Shown here: positions 8,700 to 16,723 of the stretch, one piece after another
Position numbering within the stretch: the stretch's first letter is position 1
Layout: every line of letters begins with the position of its first letter
Origin: Erysipelotrichaceae bacterium
GTDB taxonomy: Bacteria; Bacillota_I; Bacilli_A; Erysipelotrichales; Erysipelotrichaceae
Reading direction: 5' to 3'
NCBI GenBank assembly: GCA_015058955.1
Contig: SVBJ01000013.1
Span: forward strand, 1-47,971
Length of the DNA stretch: 47,971 nucleotides
Translations under genes and position numbers: made by a program
The notes under the pieces: generated by a model
The model's database searches: none
The model's input: the letters and a program-made list of their open reading frames with translations, nothing else
What the model was told of the DNA's origin: nothing

Positions 8700-9514
8700 G
8701 GATCGGACTGTTTTACGGACGCTTTGATCCGGTCAGTTTACCGGAGATAAGACATGCCTTCATCATGAGAAAGCAGCTGAACCTGGATGAGGTCTGGTTT
8801 GTGGCGGATGAGGATGGAACTGACTATAAGCACCGTCTGACATTACTGAAACTTGGTCTTTACGGCAGGGGGTTCAGGGTTCTGAGGAAAAGTGAACTGG
8901 CTGAAAGCAGAAATGACAGATACATTGACATAACTGATGCTTCACTTGCCATTAAGGAACTGGGTTACAATGAACTGAAACTGCTTAATACCCGTCAGAA
9001 GAGATACATCATGGATCATTATCTGTATCTTGAGAGTATCTCCAAGTCTACCCTGAAAGAGAAAAGATGGGCCCATGTGCAGCGTGTCGCAGACCTGTGT
9101 GTCCAGTTTGCCAGGGAAAACGGGTATGATGAAAGGAAAGCTTACTGTGCCGGGATGCTCCATGATCTGGCCAAGAACATGGATAAGGAAATACAGGAGT
9201 ATTATGTCAGGACATACTGTCCGGAAATACTGAATGAAAACTGGCAGATCTGGCATCGGCCGGTAGCTGCCATATTACTGAAAAGCAAGCTTAAGATGAG
9301 TGACAGAGAGATCATTAAGGCCGTCAGGCATCACTGCCTGGGCGATGATGAATCCGTTCTGTCAATGATCGTCTACTGTGCCGACAAGCTTGATCCGGGC
9401 CGTGGCTATGACTCCAGCCGGGAGATAGCGCTGTGCACGGCAAACATAGGAAAGGGATATCAGACTGTTAAGCAGCAGCAGTTTGAATATCTGAAGAAGG
9501 AGGGTGTGATATGA
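8696..9514 (+). CDS. yqeK: YqeK HD-domain hydrolase fused to a degenerate NadD domain
   Basis: Residues about 120-272 are a YqeK-type HD domain. In Bacillota this family includes symmetrical Ap4A hydrolases. Visible residues are H127 (WAHVQRV), H156-D157 (MLHDLAK), H187, RHHC near 211 and the terminal D230 (YCADKLDPGR). Residues 1-118 are a shortened NadD-like nucleotidyltransferase. The opening GLFYGRFDP matches GxFGGTFDP, and DEVWFVAD and HRLTLLKL match the NadD strands. However, the HxGH catalytic motif is replaced (VSLPEIRH), and the central GAD/W segment and SSTxIR motif are missing. The end of NadD is recognisable (RYIMDHYLYLES), so this is an internal loss. NaMN adenylyltransferase activity is unlikely from this protein. 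It overlaps both neighbours by ATGA. Confidence 0.85.
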   Translation: MRIGLFYGRFDPVSLPEIRHAFIMRKQLNLDEVWFVADEDGTDYKHRLTLLKLGLYGRGFRVLRKSELAESRNDRYIDITDASLAIKELGYNELKLLNTRQKRYIMDHYLYLESISKSTLKEKRWAHVQRVADLCVQFARENGYDERKAYCAGMLHDLAKNMDKEIQEYYVRTYCPEILNENWQIWHRPVAAILLKSKLKMSDREIIKAVRHHCLGDDESVLSMIVYCADKLDPGRGYDSSREIALCTANIGKGYQTVKQQQFEYLKKEGVI

Positions 9515-10203
9515 TCGGAATTATCGTCGCAATGAATACGGAACTGGAAGCCATCAGAGCACTTCTGGAAAATGAAAGGGAAACACCTTACTATGCTCAG
9601 AAGTATTACAGCGGAATCATTTCCGGCAAGGAAGTCACCATGGTGGAAGGGGGCATCGGCAAGGTTGCCGCGGCCATTACCTGTACCCGCCTGATTGAGA
9701 AGTTCCATTGCGATACCGTCATCAACATTGGTACGGCCGGTGGCATCAAGGAATTTGAAAACGTTCTGGACATGGTGGTCGTGGACCGCATGACCTATCA
9801 TGACTGGATCTCCGAGACCATCAACAATGTCACCTCCAGCTTTGAAAACTCCGAGTATGTCTTCTATTCCGATGAGAAACTGGTGGAAAAGGCCAGGGAA
9901 ACCATGTCCCAGCTGGATAACCACAATGTCTTTATCGGCAACATCGTTTCCGGTGATGCCTTCATCTCAATGGATGATCAGGTAAAATACATCCAGGAAC
10001 ATTTCCCGGAAGCCATAGCCTGTGACATGGAGAGTGCTTCAGTAGGACATGTCTGCACGTCCTACAACGTGCCGTTTGTGATCATGAGATCATTAAGCGA
10101 CATCGTCATAAAAAAAGACAACGATCTCGATTTCGTTGCCTATGTCGGCAAGGCCAGCGCCAGAGCTGCTGACTTTACCAGAGAGTTCTTAAAGAGACTG
10201 TAA
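9511..10203 (+). CDS. mtnN: 5'-methylthioadenosine/S-adenosylhomocysteine nucleosidase
   Basis: The enzyme hydrolyses MTA and SAH to adenine plus the thioribose product, for methionine salvage and the activated methyl cycle. The 230-aa protein begins IGIIVAMNTELEAI, with the general acid/base Glu in the first helix. It contains the GTAGGI loop, the substrate-binding CDMESASVGHVC, and the catalytic Asp in MRSLSDIV. Its ATG overlaps the upstream stop (ATGA). A strong hairpin terminator follows. Confidence 0.95.
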   Translation: MIGIIVAMNTELEAIRALLENERETPYYAQKYYSGIISGKEVTMVEGGIGKVAAAITCTRLIEKFHCDTVINIGTAGGIKEFENVLDMVVVDRMTYHDWISETINNVTSSFENSEYVFYSDEKLVEKARETMSQLDNHNVFIGNIVSGDAFISMDDQVKYIQEHFPEAIACDMESASVGHVCTSYNVPFVIMRSLSDIVIKKDNDLDFVAYVGKASARAADFTREFLKRL

Positions 10204-10221
10204 TATTGTGTAAATGAAAAC

Positions 10222-10252
10222 AACCGCCGGTTTACTGTCCGGCGGTTTTTGC
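10222..10252. terminator. terminator between mtnN and the thioredoxin-fold gene
   Basis: A 9-bp stem AACCGCCGG/CCGGCGGTT (222-230 with 239-247) has an 8-base loop and a T run on the + strand. It ends the yqeH-mtnN transcript. The A-rich 5' flank may let it serve the minus-strand gene whose stop lies in the loop. Confidence 0.8.
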
Positions 10253-10744
10253 ATGGATCAATTCGTTGGTCTTCAGCCAGTTTTCGACTTCTTCATAAGT
10301 CAGGCTCTTGGTATCGCTCCACTCTAATGAGGAGACGATCTCCAGAACATTGTCAGTGGCCTTGATCCTGACCAGGGCAGGGGTCTGATAGAAACCCCAG
10401 TGGTTCTTGGTCTCATTCTCACTGCTTTCCATGGTGTCGACATTGCAGTAGACCAGTCCTTCAATGGAAGGTATCTCATACTCTGTTATCAGTCTGGTCA
10501 GCAGCTTGTTGAACAGATAGATGGAGTTGGTGGCCTGACTCTTGTAGAACAGCACGAAGCTGTCCTTGCTCTGGGAGAGCAGATAGTCATCAATGGTATT
10601 CTGGTTGTACAGCGGTGAGACAGTGAAGTTGATGGTCTCCGGAACATAGTCAATGACATCAGGAGCATATTCCCTGAAGACACTATAGACTCCGAAGCCT
10701 GTCAGAAACAGTACAAGTGTATATAAAACAGCTCTTTTAAACAT
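10232..10744 (-). CDS. membrane-anchored thioredoxin-fold protein lacking CxxC
   Basis: This 170-aa protein has an N-terminal membrane helix (about 5-24) followed by a domain that looks like thioredoxin. A FVLFYKSQATNS strand-loop sits where FWAxWCGPC would be, YCNVDTM is the next strand, and QTPALVRI corresponds to the cis-Pro region. No CxxC is present, so it is not a disulfide oxidoreductase. A binding or structural role outside the membrane is an inference. GAGGAAAAGAT provides a good ribosome-binding site. It is transcribed alone between two terminators. Confidence 0.6.
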   Translation of the reverse strand: MFKRAVLYTLVLFLTGFGVYSVFREYAPDVIDYVPETINFTVSPLYNQNTIDDYLLSQSKDSFVLFYKSQATNSIYLFNKLLTRLITEYEIPSIEGLVYCNVDTMESSENETKNHWGFYQTPALVRIKATDNVLEIVSSLEWSDTKSLTYEEVENWLKTNELIHAKTAGQ

Positions 10745-10762
10745 ATCTTTTCCTCAAAGACT

Positions 10763-10771
10763 ATCATAACA
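10763..10771 (-). promoter_or_regulatory. extended -10 promoter of the thioredoxin-fold gene
   Basis: On the minus strand TGTTATGAT is a TGn-extended -10 located about 20 bases before the ATG. It follows directly after the terminator of the upstream minus-strand operon, so the gene has its own transcript. Confidence 0.45.
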
Positions 10772-10784
10772 CAAAACAGGGCGG

Positions 10785-10819
10785 GGAAGAATAAGAAAAG
10801 AGATGACGCTGTCATCTCT
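10785..10819 (-). terminator. terminator of the hydrolase/ATP-grasp operon
   Basis: A 9-bp stem AGAGATGAC/GTCATCTCT (10799-10807 with 10811-10819) has a three-base loop. On the minus strand it is followed by a T-rich run (TTTTCTTATTCTT). Confidence 0.8.
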
Positions 10820-10824
10820 GTCCA

Positions 10825-12012
10825 TTATGCTTTTTCAAATATGTCGATAACGAACTGATTGGTTTCTTCCTCGGTATCGAAAGTGGCAATGTACATGTAG
10901 TTGCCCATGGTTCCTGCCAGGGCATCGGCTACGCGGCCTTCTTCCCTGATGTGGGAGCCATATCTGGCGTAGATCTCATCATGGTTCAGCTTGTAGTTGC
11001 GGCCGTCACGGCGTCCGGTGAAGACGCAGAACTGTGACTGCTCCTTGATGCGGTCGGTCTTGTCATAGGCGATCATGTCCGCCCAGATCTCATAGACGTC
11101 AGTACCGTTGGCATAGTTCATCATGGTAGGGGAGATGCCGCCGCTTGGTCTCATGTTGACTTCCAGCGCTACGATGTCTCCTTCCTTACCCAGATACTGA
11201 TCCTGGGTCAGCATGAAGAATTCCAGATGCGTGAAGCGATTCTTGACGTTGAAGGCTTTCAGGGTCCTGCGGCCGATTTCAGCCAGCTTTTCCGGAACGC
11301 GGTTACGGATGTAGAAGACACAGTCCAGCTCATCGTTGACGGTGTCCATCAGGCTTCTTGGGGTAACGTTGCCGGTCTCAAAGATCGGATCGCCGTTGGA
11401 ATCACAGATGGAGTCGAAGGTAACGACCTGACCGGTAATGAATTCTTCCATGATGTAGATCTCATCAGTCTTGGTTTCCAGGAAGTGACGCAGATCATCA
11501 TCACTCTTCAGCTTGTAGGTATGGGAAGCACCGACACCGTTGTCCGGTTTTACGATTACCGGATAACCGACTTCATCAATGAATTTACGGCAGTTGTCGA
11601 AGTCATCGACAAGGTGATATCTGGCTACCGGTACACCGGCCTTGATGTAGTTTTCCTTCATCCTGGACTTGAACTTGACCTGCGGCATGTCCTCGACCTG
11701 GAAGCCGGAAGTGATGTGGAAATCGGTACGCAGCTGGGCGTCTCTTTCCAGCCAGTATTCATTGTTTGATTCCAGCCAGTCAATGCGGCCGTACTTGAAG
11801 ATGAAGTAGGCGACGGCACGGTAGACTTCGTCGTAGTTTTCCAGGGAGGAGACTTTGTAATATTCATTCAGGGAATCTCTTAACTGCTGGGTCAGGTTGT
11901 CATACGGACAGTCACCGATGCCCAGAACTCTTAAACCGTTGCGCTTGAGATGGTTGCAGAAGTTCCAGTAGTTATCAGGAAAGTTCGGTGAGATAAAGAT
12001 AAAGTTTTTCAT
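10825..12012 (-). CDS. ATP-grasp domain protein (carboxylate-amine ligase type), product unknown
   Basis: The 395-aa protein has a Rossmann-like pre-ATP domain (about 1-110; FIFISPNFPDNYWNF). An ATP-grasp fold follows, with the phosphate-loop strand YPVIVKPDNGVGASHTYKL, the adenine-hinge region IYIMEEFITGQ, and metal ligands in VALEVNMRPSGGIS (E..N). It is related to the carbamoyl-phosphate synthase/biotin-carboxylase type common in peptide-ligating enzymes. Family chemistry is ATP-dependent ligation through an acyl-phosphate; the substrates cannot be read from sequence. AGGAGGAATTTT precedes the ATG and overlaps the stop of the upstream esterase gene, so the two are coupled. It is the last gene of a three-gene operon with two alpha/beta-hydrolases. 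Confidence 0.8.
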   Translation of the reverse strand: MKNFIFISPNFPDNYWNFCNHLKRNGLRVLGIGDCPYDNLTQQLRDSLNEYYKVSSLENYDEVYRAVAYFIFKYGRIDWLESNNEYWLERDAQLRTDFHITSGFQVEDMPQVKFKSRMKENYIKAGVPVARYHLVDDFDNCRKFIDEVGYPVIVKPDNGVGASHTYKLKSDDDLRHFLETKTDEIYIMEEFITGQVVTFDSICDSNGDPIFETGNVTPRSLMDTVNDELDCVFYIRNRVPEKLAEIGRRTLKAFNVKNRFTHLEFFMLTQDQYLGKEGDIVALEVNMRPSGGISPTMMNYANGTDVYEIWADMIAYDKTDRIKEQSQFCVFTGRRDGRNYKLNHDEIYARYGSHIREEGRVADALAGTMGNYMYIATFDTEEETNQFVIDIFEKA

Positions 12013-12023
12013 AAAATTCCTCC

Positions 12024-12779
12024 TCAGTCTTCAAGCAGATATGGCAGAAAATACGGAACCTGTTTGTACCACCAAGGCCAGTCGTGAGCCACGTCATAGC
12101 CCCAGTAGTCAACCCAGGCATTTATGCCAAGTTCATGGAAGCGCTGGTCAACAAACTGAGTGCTCCATGGGATCTCCCAGGCACCCTGGCCGACACAGAT
12201 GACGGCTTTATTGTTATTGTAGCGTTCGATGAACGGGTGATCAGGCTGCATGCCAGCCAGATAGTCGGTAATGGAATTCTGATAGACGACATCGTCCATG
12301 TAGTCACCTAAGAAGAATGATGCGTTGTATACCCCGGAAAGGGCCAGACAGCGGTCAAAGAGATCCGGGAAGCGCAGATATAGGTTCAGAGCATGGGTAG
12401 CACCCATGGAACAGCCAAAGGTCATGATCCCCGGATAACCGTCCCAGCCGTTCTTGTCGTTGACATATTCACGGATGAAAGGGACGACTTCTCTGGTGAT
12501 GTAGCTGATCCAGTCTTCGTGGTGACGGATGCGCCAGAACGGATCACCGTACTTGTCGCTCCAGGTCTCGGCATCGATGGTGTCGATGGAGAAGACGATG
12601 CATTCACCGGCTTCGATCCACGGTTCAAAGGTATCAGTCATATGGAAATTCTCAAAGTCGAAGAATCTGCCGTCCTGACAAGGTATGAACAGGACCGGGC
12701 GGCCATGGTGACCGTAGACCTTTATCGGCATGGAACGGTTGAGAATGTTGCTGTAGTAATCAAAATAATTAACTTCCAT
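12024..12779 (-). CDS. alpha/beta-hydrolase, esterase family (second in operon)
   Basis: The 251-aa protein starts at MEVNYFDYYS; a longer in-frame start at 12857 would overlap the upstream gene. AAAGAGG lies just before 12779, which supports this start. It has no signal peptide. It belongs to the esterase D/antigen 85-like putative esterases: nucleophile S124 in TFGCSMGATHA and a likely catalytic His at H232 in YDVAHDWPWW. It is rich in aromatic residues (EIPWSTQF, DYWGYD). It is the middle gene of the operon, 13 bases after the first esterase. The substrate is unknown. Confidence 0.78.
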   Translation of the reverse strand: MEVNYFDYYSNILNRSMPIKVYGHHGRPVLFIPCQDGRFFDFENFHMTDTFEPWIEAGECIVFSIDTIDAETWSDKYGDPFWRIRHHEDWISYITREVVPFIREYVNDKNGWDGYPGIMTFGCSMGATHALNLYLRFPDLFDRCLALSGVYNASFFLGDYMDDVVYQNSITDYLAGMQPDHPFIERYNNNKAVICVGQGAWEIPWSTQFVDQRFHELGINAWVDYWGYDVAHDWPWWYKQVPYFLPYLLED

Positions 12780-12792
12780 TGGAAACCTCTTT

Positions 12793-13554
12793 CTAGTAGA
12801 GCAGGGTATCGATGAAAAACGGGATCTGTTTCTCCCAGCTGGCTTCGGAATGATCACCGCCCGGTACGATGCGGCTTTCCAGCAGCACGCCTTTCTGCAT
12901 TAACCGTCCGGCGACGTTGGAATAAAGTCTCTTCAGAGCACGGGAACGGAATTCGTTCTGCCCATAGTCCATGTACAGGACCGTATCCTTTCCGATACGG
13001 GAGTATCTGATCATTCTTAATACGCTTAACGGGGCAAAACCGATCGAAGGTGATAAGGCAGCCCCACGTGAGAATACCTTATTGTATCTGGTGACGGCAT
13101 ACAGCGTCATTAATCCGCCCATGGATGAACCGGCAATGAAGGTGCATTCACGGTCAGGACAGGTAGGATAGTTATCATCGACATATGGCTTGAATTCGTT
13201 GACGAACCAGTCCATCGTGATCTTGCCGCGTCCCTTGATGTCACCCCAGCGTCTGTCCTTGAAGTCAAACGGTGAATATTCGGATAAACGTCCGCCGCAG
13301 GCATCCTGTTCAGGATGGTGATTGCATTCAACGGCAGCCACGATCAGGGGAACATTGGTTTCTTCCAGATAATCAAGCATGCCCCAGCTCTTGCCGAAGG
13401 ATGCTTCATCATCGTCCCACAGGTTGTGCCCGTCGAACATGTATAGTACAGGGAACTGTGTTCCTTCTTCGTAGCCATCAGGAACGTAGACGTATGCGAA
13501 TCTTTCTTCATCTCCCGTTAACTGGGGGATGGTTATAGGCCATTTATCCAGCAT
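12793..13554 (-). CDS. alpha/beta-hydrolase, enterochelin-esterase-like (first in operon)
   Basis: This 253-aa putative esterase (PF00756-like) has an FPVLYMFDGHNLWDD strand-turn near residue 34, nucleophile S144 in IAGSSMGGLM, and His H235 in PGGDHSEASW. No signal peptide is visible, so it acts in the cytoplasm. GAGG precedes the ATG. It is distinct from its downstream neighbour at the sequence level, so this is not a recent tandem duplication. The operon pairs two different hydrolases with an ATP-grasp ligase; whether they build or remodel a small molecule or modify the cell envelope cannot be decided here. Confidence 0.78.
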   Translation of the reverse strand: MLDKWPITIPQLTGDEERFAYVYVPDGYEEGTQFPVLYMFDGHNLWDDDEASFGKSWGMLDYLEETNVPLIVAAVECNHHPEQDACGGRLSEYSPFDFKDRRWGDIKGRGKITMDWFVNEFKPYVDDNYPTCPDRECTFIAGSSMGGLMTLYAVTRYNKVFSRGAALSPSIGFAPLSVLRMIRYSRIGKDTVLYMDYGQNEFRSRALKRLYSNVAGRLMQKGVLLESRIVPGGDHSEASWEKQIPFFIDTLLY

Positions 13555-13692
13555 AACAAACCTCGTTAATTCTATAAGTACTTCCTATTTTACATTAAAT
13601 ATGAAAAGTTTTTAACATATTAATGAAAAATTTACTATATATGTACTGATGCGAACCCGTTTCATCCATTTCTTTTTTTTCACATAGTGCTG

Positions 13693-13701
13693 TGCTATAC
13701 T
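13693..13701 (+). promoter_or_regulatory. extended -10 promoter of the flippase/murT operon
   Basis: TGCTATACT is a TGn-extended -10 hexamer (TATACT at 13696). The -35 area is a T tract without a consensus hexamer. A start near 13708 gives a short leader to the ATG at 13735. Confidence 0.5.
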
Positions 13702-13734
13702 TAAAAAGATACAGAGATAGGGTAAACTTACACT

Positions 13735-15390
13735 ATGAATCAGAAAGTCAGAAAAAGCAGCTTTGCTGAAAGCACATATTTGATGTATATAGCATTCATG
13801 ATTAACGGTATCATCGGGGCGCTGTACTATACGCCTTTTTTAGCGATGATCGGTCATGAAGGATTCTATGTATATGACAGTGCCTACAGCATCTTCTCGC
13901 TTTTCCTGGATCTTTCAACTTCCGGCATTCCGGTAGCCATGAGCATGATCGCTTCGGAATACAACAGCCTGGGCATGTATTCTTCCAAGGAGAAGGCCTT
14001 CAGCATCGGCAAGAAGATCATTACCGGATTCTCGCTGTTTTCCTTCTTCATTCTGCAGATATTTGCCCGCAACATCGGTTATTTCTACATCAGTGACGCC
14101 ATTGATCCTATGACAGCGGAAAGGATCGGCGATGCCGTCAGGATCGTTGCCTTTTCACTGTTGATAATTCCGTTCATGGCCCTTAAGAGAGGTTATCTGC
14201 AGGGGCACCAGCTGTTTGTGGTGTCATCCCGCAGCCAGCTGATCGAACAGATCACCCGTATCTCCGTGGTACTGGGCGGTGCCTTCATTACGGTCAAGGT
14301 CCTGGGTTATTCAGTATACGGCGGCGTATACATTTCCTTATGGGGACTTACGATATCCGGTCTGGTGACCTACTATTATCTGTCCCGTAAGACCGCCAAT
14401 AACGAAGAACTGTTCCAGAAGGGCAGTAAGGATGAGAAGGTTGAAAATACCAGAACGATCATCAAGAAGATCGTGGTATACTGCGTGATCATTTCCATCG
14501 TGTCAATGTCCCAGTCTCTCTACATGATCGCCAACAAGAAGCTGATCCTGGTCGCTCTCAGCAATCTCAACTACGGAAGTGCCCAGATCCAGGAGATCAT
14601 CGACATTGCGGTTTCCCTGGTTACCAAGATCGGTACCATTGTCATATCACTGTCACTGGCCATGACCAGTTCCATTGCTCCGCACATTGCCGGCAACTAT
14701 GCCAGACAGGACTATAAGGGAGTAAATGACAAGCTGAAGCAGGTGGTTTCCATCGTGCTGGTCATTGCCGTTCCGATGGCCGTCGGCATCATCTTGCTGG
14801 CTCCGCAGGTCTATTATGTATTCTTCGGCTTAAGTGAATACGGTCCTCGTGTCTTAAGAGTGGCCATTGCCTATAACGTCATCAGCTGTACGACCGCAGT
14901 GTTCTCCACAGCATTACAGAGCATGAATCATGGCAAGCAGGTGTGTGTTTTCACTCTGATCGCCATCGCTCTCAACATCGCCATGGACCTGCCGTTAATG
15001 TATCTGTTTAACTGGCTGGGATTGCCGCCTTATTTAGGTGCCAACCTGTCCAGCATCTTATCAGAACTGGTATTGCTGGCATTACAGTTAAGAACCCTGT
15101 ATGTAGTCGTTCACTTTGACTACCGCAAGGCTTTCACCATCATCCGTCAGATCCGGATCCCGTTAGTTGCCATGATGGCTCTGGTAGGGATCATGAAGAT
15201 ATTGATTCCGGTACCGCTGGTAAGCCGCTGGAAGGTTCTGGCTCTGCTGTTTGTCTATGCCGGACTGGGAGCTGCGCTGTATTTCTTCCTGTGCTACCGC
15301 TCAGGTGCTCTGCAGAATGTCTTTGATAAGGAAGTAGTGGATTCACTGCTGGCCAAACTGGGAAGGGGTAGAAAAAATGAAGAGAATTAA
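13735..15390 (+). CDS. MurJ/SpoVB/YtgP-type lipid-linked precursor flippase
   Basis: This 551-aa polytopic protein of the MOP (MVF/polysaccharide transporter) superfamily has about 14 predicted helices. The N-terminal pattern fits the SpoVB/YtgP group: FAESTYLMYIAFMINGIIGALYY, an FSLFLDLSTSGIPVAMS turn, and LKRGYLQGHQLF. These proteins flip lipid II or related undecaprenyl-linked intermediates across the membrane. Its last codons overlap the start of the MurT-like gene by 14 bases, and murC lies downstream, so a lipid II role (MurJ function) is likely. I cannot tell MurJ from a polysaccharide flippase by sequence alone. Confidence 0.82.
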   Translation: MNQKVRKSSFAESTYLMYIAFMINGIIGALYYTPFLAMIGHEGFYVYDSAYSIFSLFLDLSTSGIPVAMSMIASEYNSLGMYSSKEKAFSIGKKIITGFSLFSFFILQIFARNIGYFYISDAIDPMTAERIGDAVRIVAFSLLIIPFMALKRGYLQGHQLFVVSSRSQLIEQITRISVVLGGAFITVKVLGYSVYGGVYISLWGLTISGLVTYYYLSRKTANNEELFQKGSKDEKVENTRTIIKKIVVYCVIISIVSMSQSLYMIANKKLILVALSNLNYGSAQIQEIIDIAVSLVTKIGTIVISLSLAMTSSIAPHIAGNYARQDYKGVNDKLKQVVSIVLVIAVPMAVGIILLAPQVYYVFFGLSEYGPRVLRVAIAYNVISCTTAVFSTALQSMNHGKQVCVFTLIAIALNIAMDLPLMYLFNWLGLPPYLGANLSSILSELVLLALQLRTLYVVVHFDYRKAFTIIRQIRIPLVAMMALVGIMKILIPVPLVSRWKVLALLFVYAGLGAALYFFLCYRSGALQNVFDKEVVDSLLAKLGRGRKNEEN

Positions 15391-16723
15391 AGTGTTTCTG
15401 GCAGTACTGTTCTGCCGCTGTGTCCGTCTGGCTGCCAAGCTGGTAGGCAGGGGCAGCTCGATTCCGGGGTTAATAACTCTCAAGCTGTTCCCGGGCATTC
15501 TGGGTGACATTGAAATGCCGAAACTGGTGATTGCGGTTACCGGTTCCAACGGCAAGACCTCAACCGTGGAAATGATCCATAAGGTTCTGCTGGATGGGGG
15601 ACTGACTGTTGCCTGCAACTCGGAAGGCTCCAACCAGACCGAAGGTGTCGCAACCTGCATTCTGGCCAACTGCAGCTTATCCGGCAGGGTGAAGACCGAT
15701 GTGGTCTTACTGGAATCAGATGAACAGTATGCCCAGCATACGTTCAAGTACTTCCAGCCTGATTACTTCTTCATCACCAATCTCTACCGTGACCAGCTGA
15801 CCCGTAACGGCCATCCGGAATGGATCGCCAATGTGATTTCCAGAAGCTTCTCTGATAAGATGACCCTGGTACTCAACCGGGATGACCCGCTGGTTTCATC
15901 ATTAGGTGAAGGCAGGGAAAAGGTCATCTACTTTGGAGCTGATCACTTAAAGGGTGATAAGACGGTCAATACCAGCATCTACAATGACGGAAGCTACTGC
16001 CCGATCTGCAAGCATCCGTTAAAATACGATTACTATCATTACAATCACATCGGCAGCTATCATTGCGATAACTGCGGATTCAAGAGAAATAAGACTGATT
16101 ATACACTGACAGCCGCTGACTTTGATGAAGGCTACATCATCATCAACGGCCAGTACCGCATTGATCTGGCCTTCAAGGGGATCTACCACTGCTACAATAC
16201 TCTGGCAGCCTTTGCGGCCGGAGCCATTGCAGGGGTTTCACCGGAAAGCGCTGTCAAGACCTTAAATAATTACAACATGACTTCAGGACGCGTACAGAAG
16301 GTCGTCTTCGGGGGAAGAGAAGGAACTCTTCTCGCCAGCAAGCATGAGAATTCCATTTCCTATGACCGCTCCATTGACGTAGCCATCGCCGATAAGAACA
16401 AGCCGGATGTCATGATCATCGTTGATGCCATTTCCCGCAAGTACTTCACTTCGGAGACCAGCTGGCTGTGGGACATCGACTTTGAAAACCTCAATAACGA
16501 AAACATTGGCAACATCGTGCTGGCTGGCCGCTACTGCTATGATCTGGCGGCCAGATTTGAATATACCGGCATCCCGGCGGAAAAGATCCAGGTATTTGAA
16601 TCAATACCGGCCCGGGCTGACTGGCTCAAACAGGATAAGGAGCATCCGTTCTATGTGATTACCTGCTTTGCCGATTCCGGCAAGGTACTGGCCTTAAGCG
16701 AGATAAAGGGGGTGAGGTTATGA
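15377..16723 (+). CDS. murT: MurT-like Mur ligase with altered C-terminal domain
   Basis: MurT with GatD normally amidates the alpha-carboxyl of D-Glu in lipid II. This 448-aa protein has the MurT layout: P-loop VTGSNGKTST (54-63), ESDE and YRDQL central-domain motifs, an inserted Cys4 zinc ribbon (C208, C211, C230, C233), and a C-terminal MurT/DUF1727 domain ending in SWLWDIDFE and a LAGRYCYDLAARF helix. Differences are clear in the C-terminal domain. The usual LxKNPAGxN segment reads LASKHENSISYD (319-330), and the NDxxADGxDxSW segment reads VDAISRKYFTSETSW (349-363). ATP binding looks intact. The stop overlaps the next ATG (ATGA), as in normal murT-gatD pairs. Family membership is firm; the reaction is not. 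Confidence 0.88.
   Translation: MKRIKVFLAVLFCRCVRLAAKLVGRGSSIPGLITLKLFPGILGDIEMPKLVIAVTGSNGKTSTVEMIHKVLLDGGLTVACNSEGSNQTEGVATCILANCSLSGRVKTDVVLLESDEQYAQHTFKYFQPDYFFITNLYRDQLTRNGHPEWIANVISRSFSDKMTLVLNRDDPLVSSLGEGREKVIYFGADHLKGDKTVNTSIYNDGSYCPICKHPLKYDYYHYNHIGSYHCDNCGFKRNKTDYTLTAADFDEGYIIINGQYRIDLAFKGIYHCYNTLAAFAAGAIAGVSPESAVKTLNNYNMTSGRVQKVVFGGREGTLLASKHENSISYDRSIDVAIADKNKPDVMIIVDAISRKYFTSETSWLWDIDFENLNNENIGNIVLAGRYCYDLAARFEYTGIPAEKIQVFESIPARADWLKQDKEHPFYVITCFADSGKVLALSEIKGVRL

Noticed and set aside
12780-12857. Longer N-terminus for the second esterase
   Set aside because: It would overlap the upstream esterase by 65 bases and has no ribosome-binding site, whereas AAAGAGG precedes the ATG at 12779.
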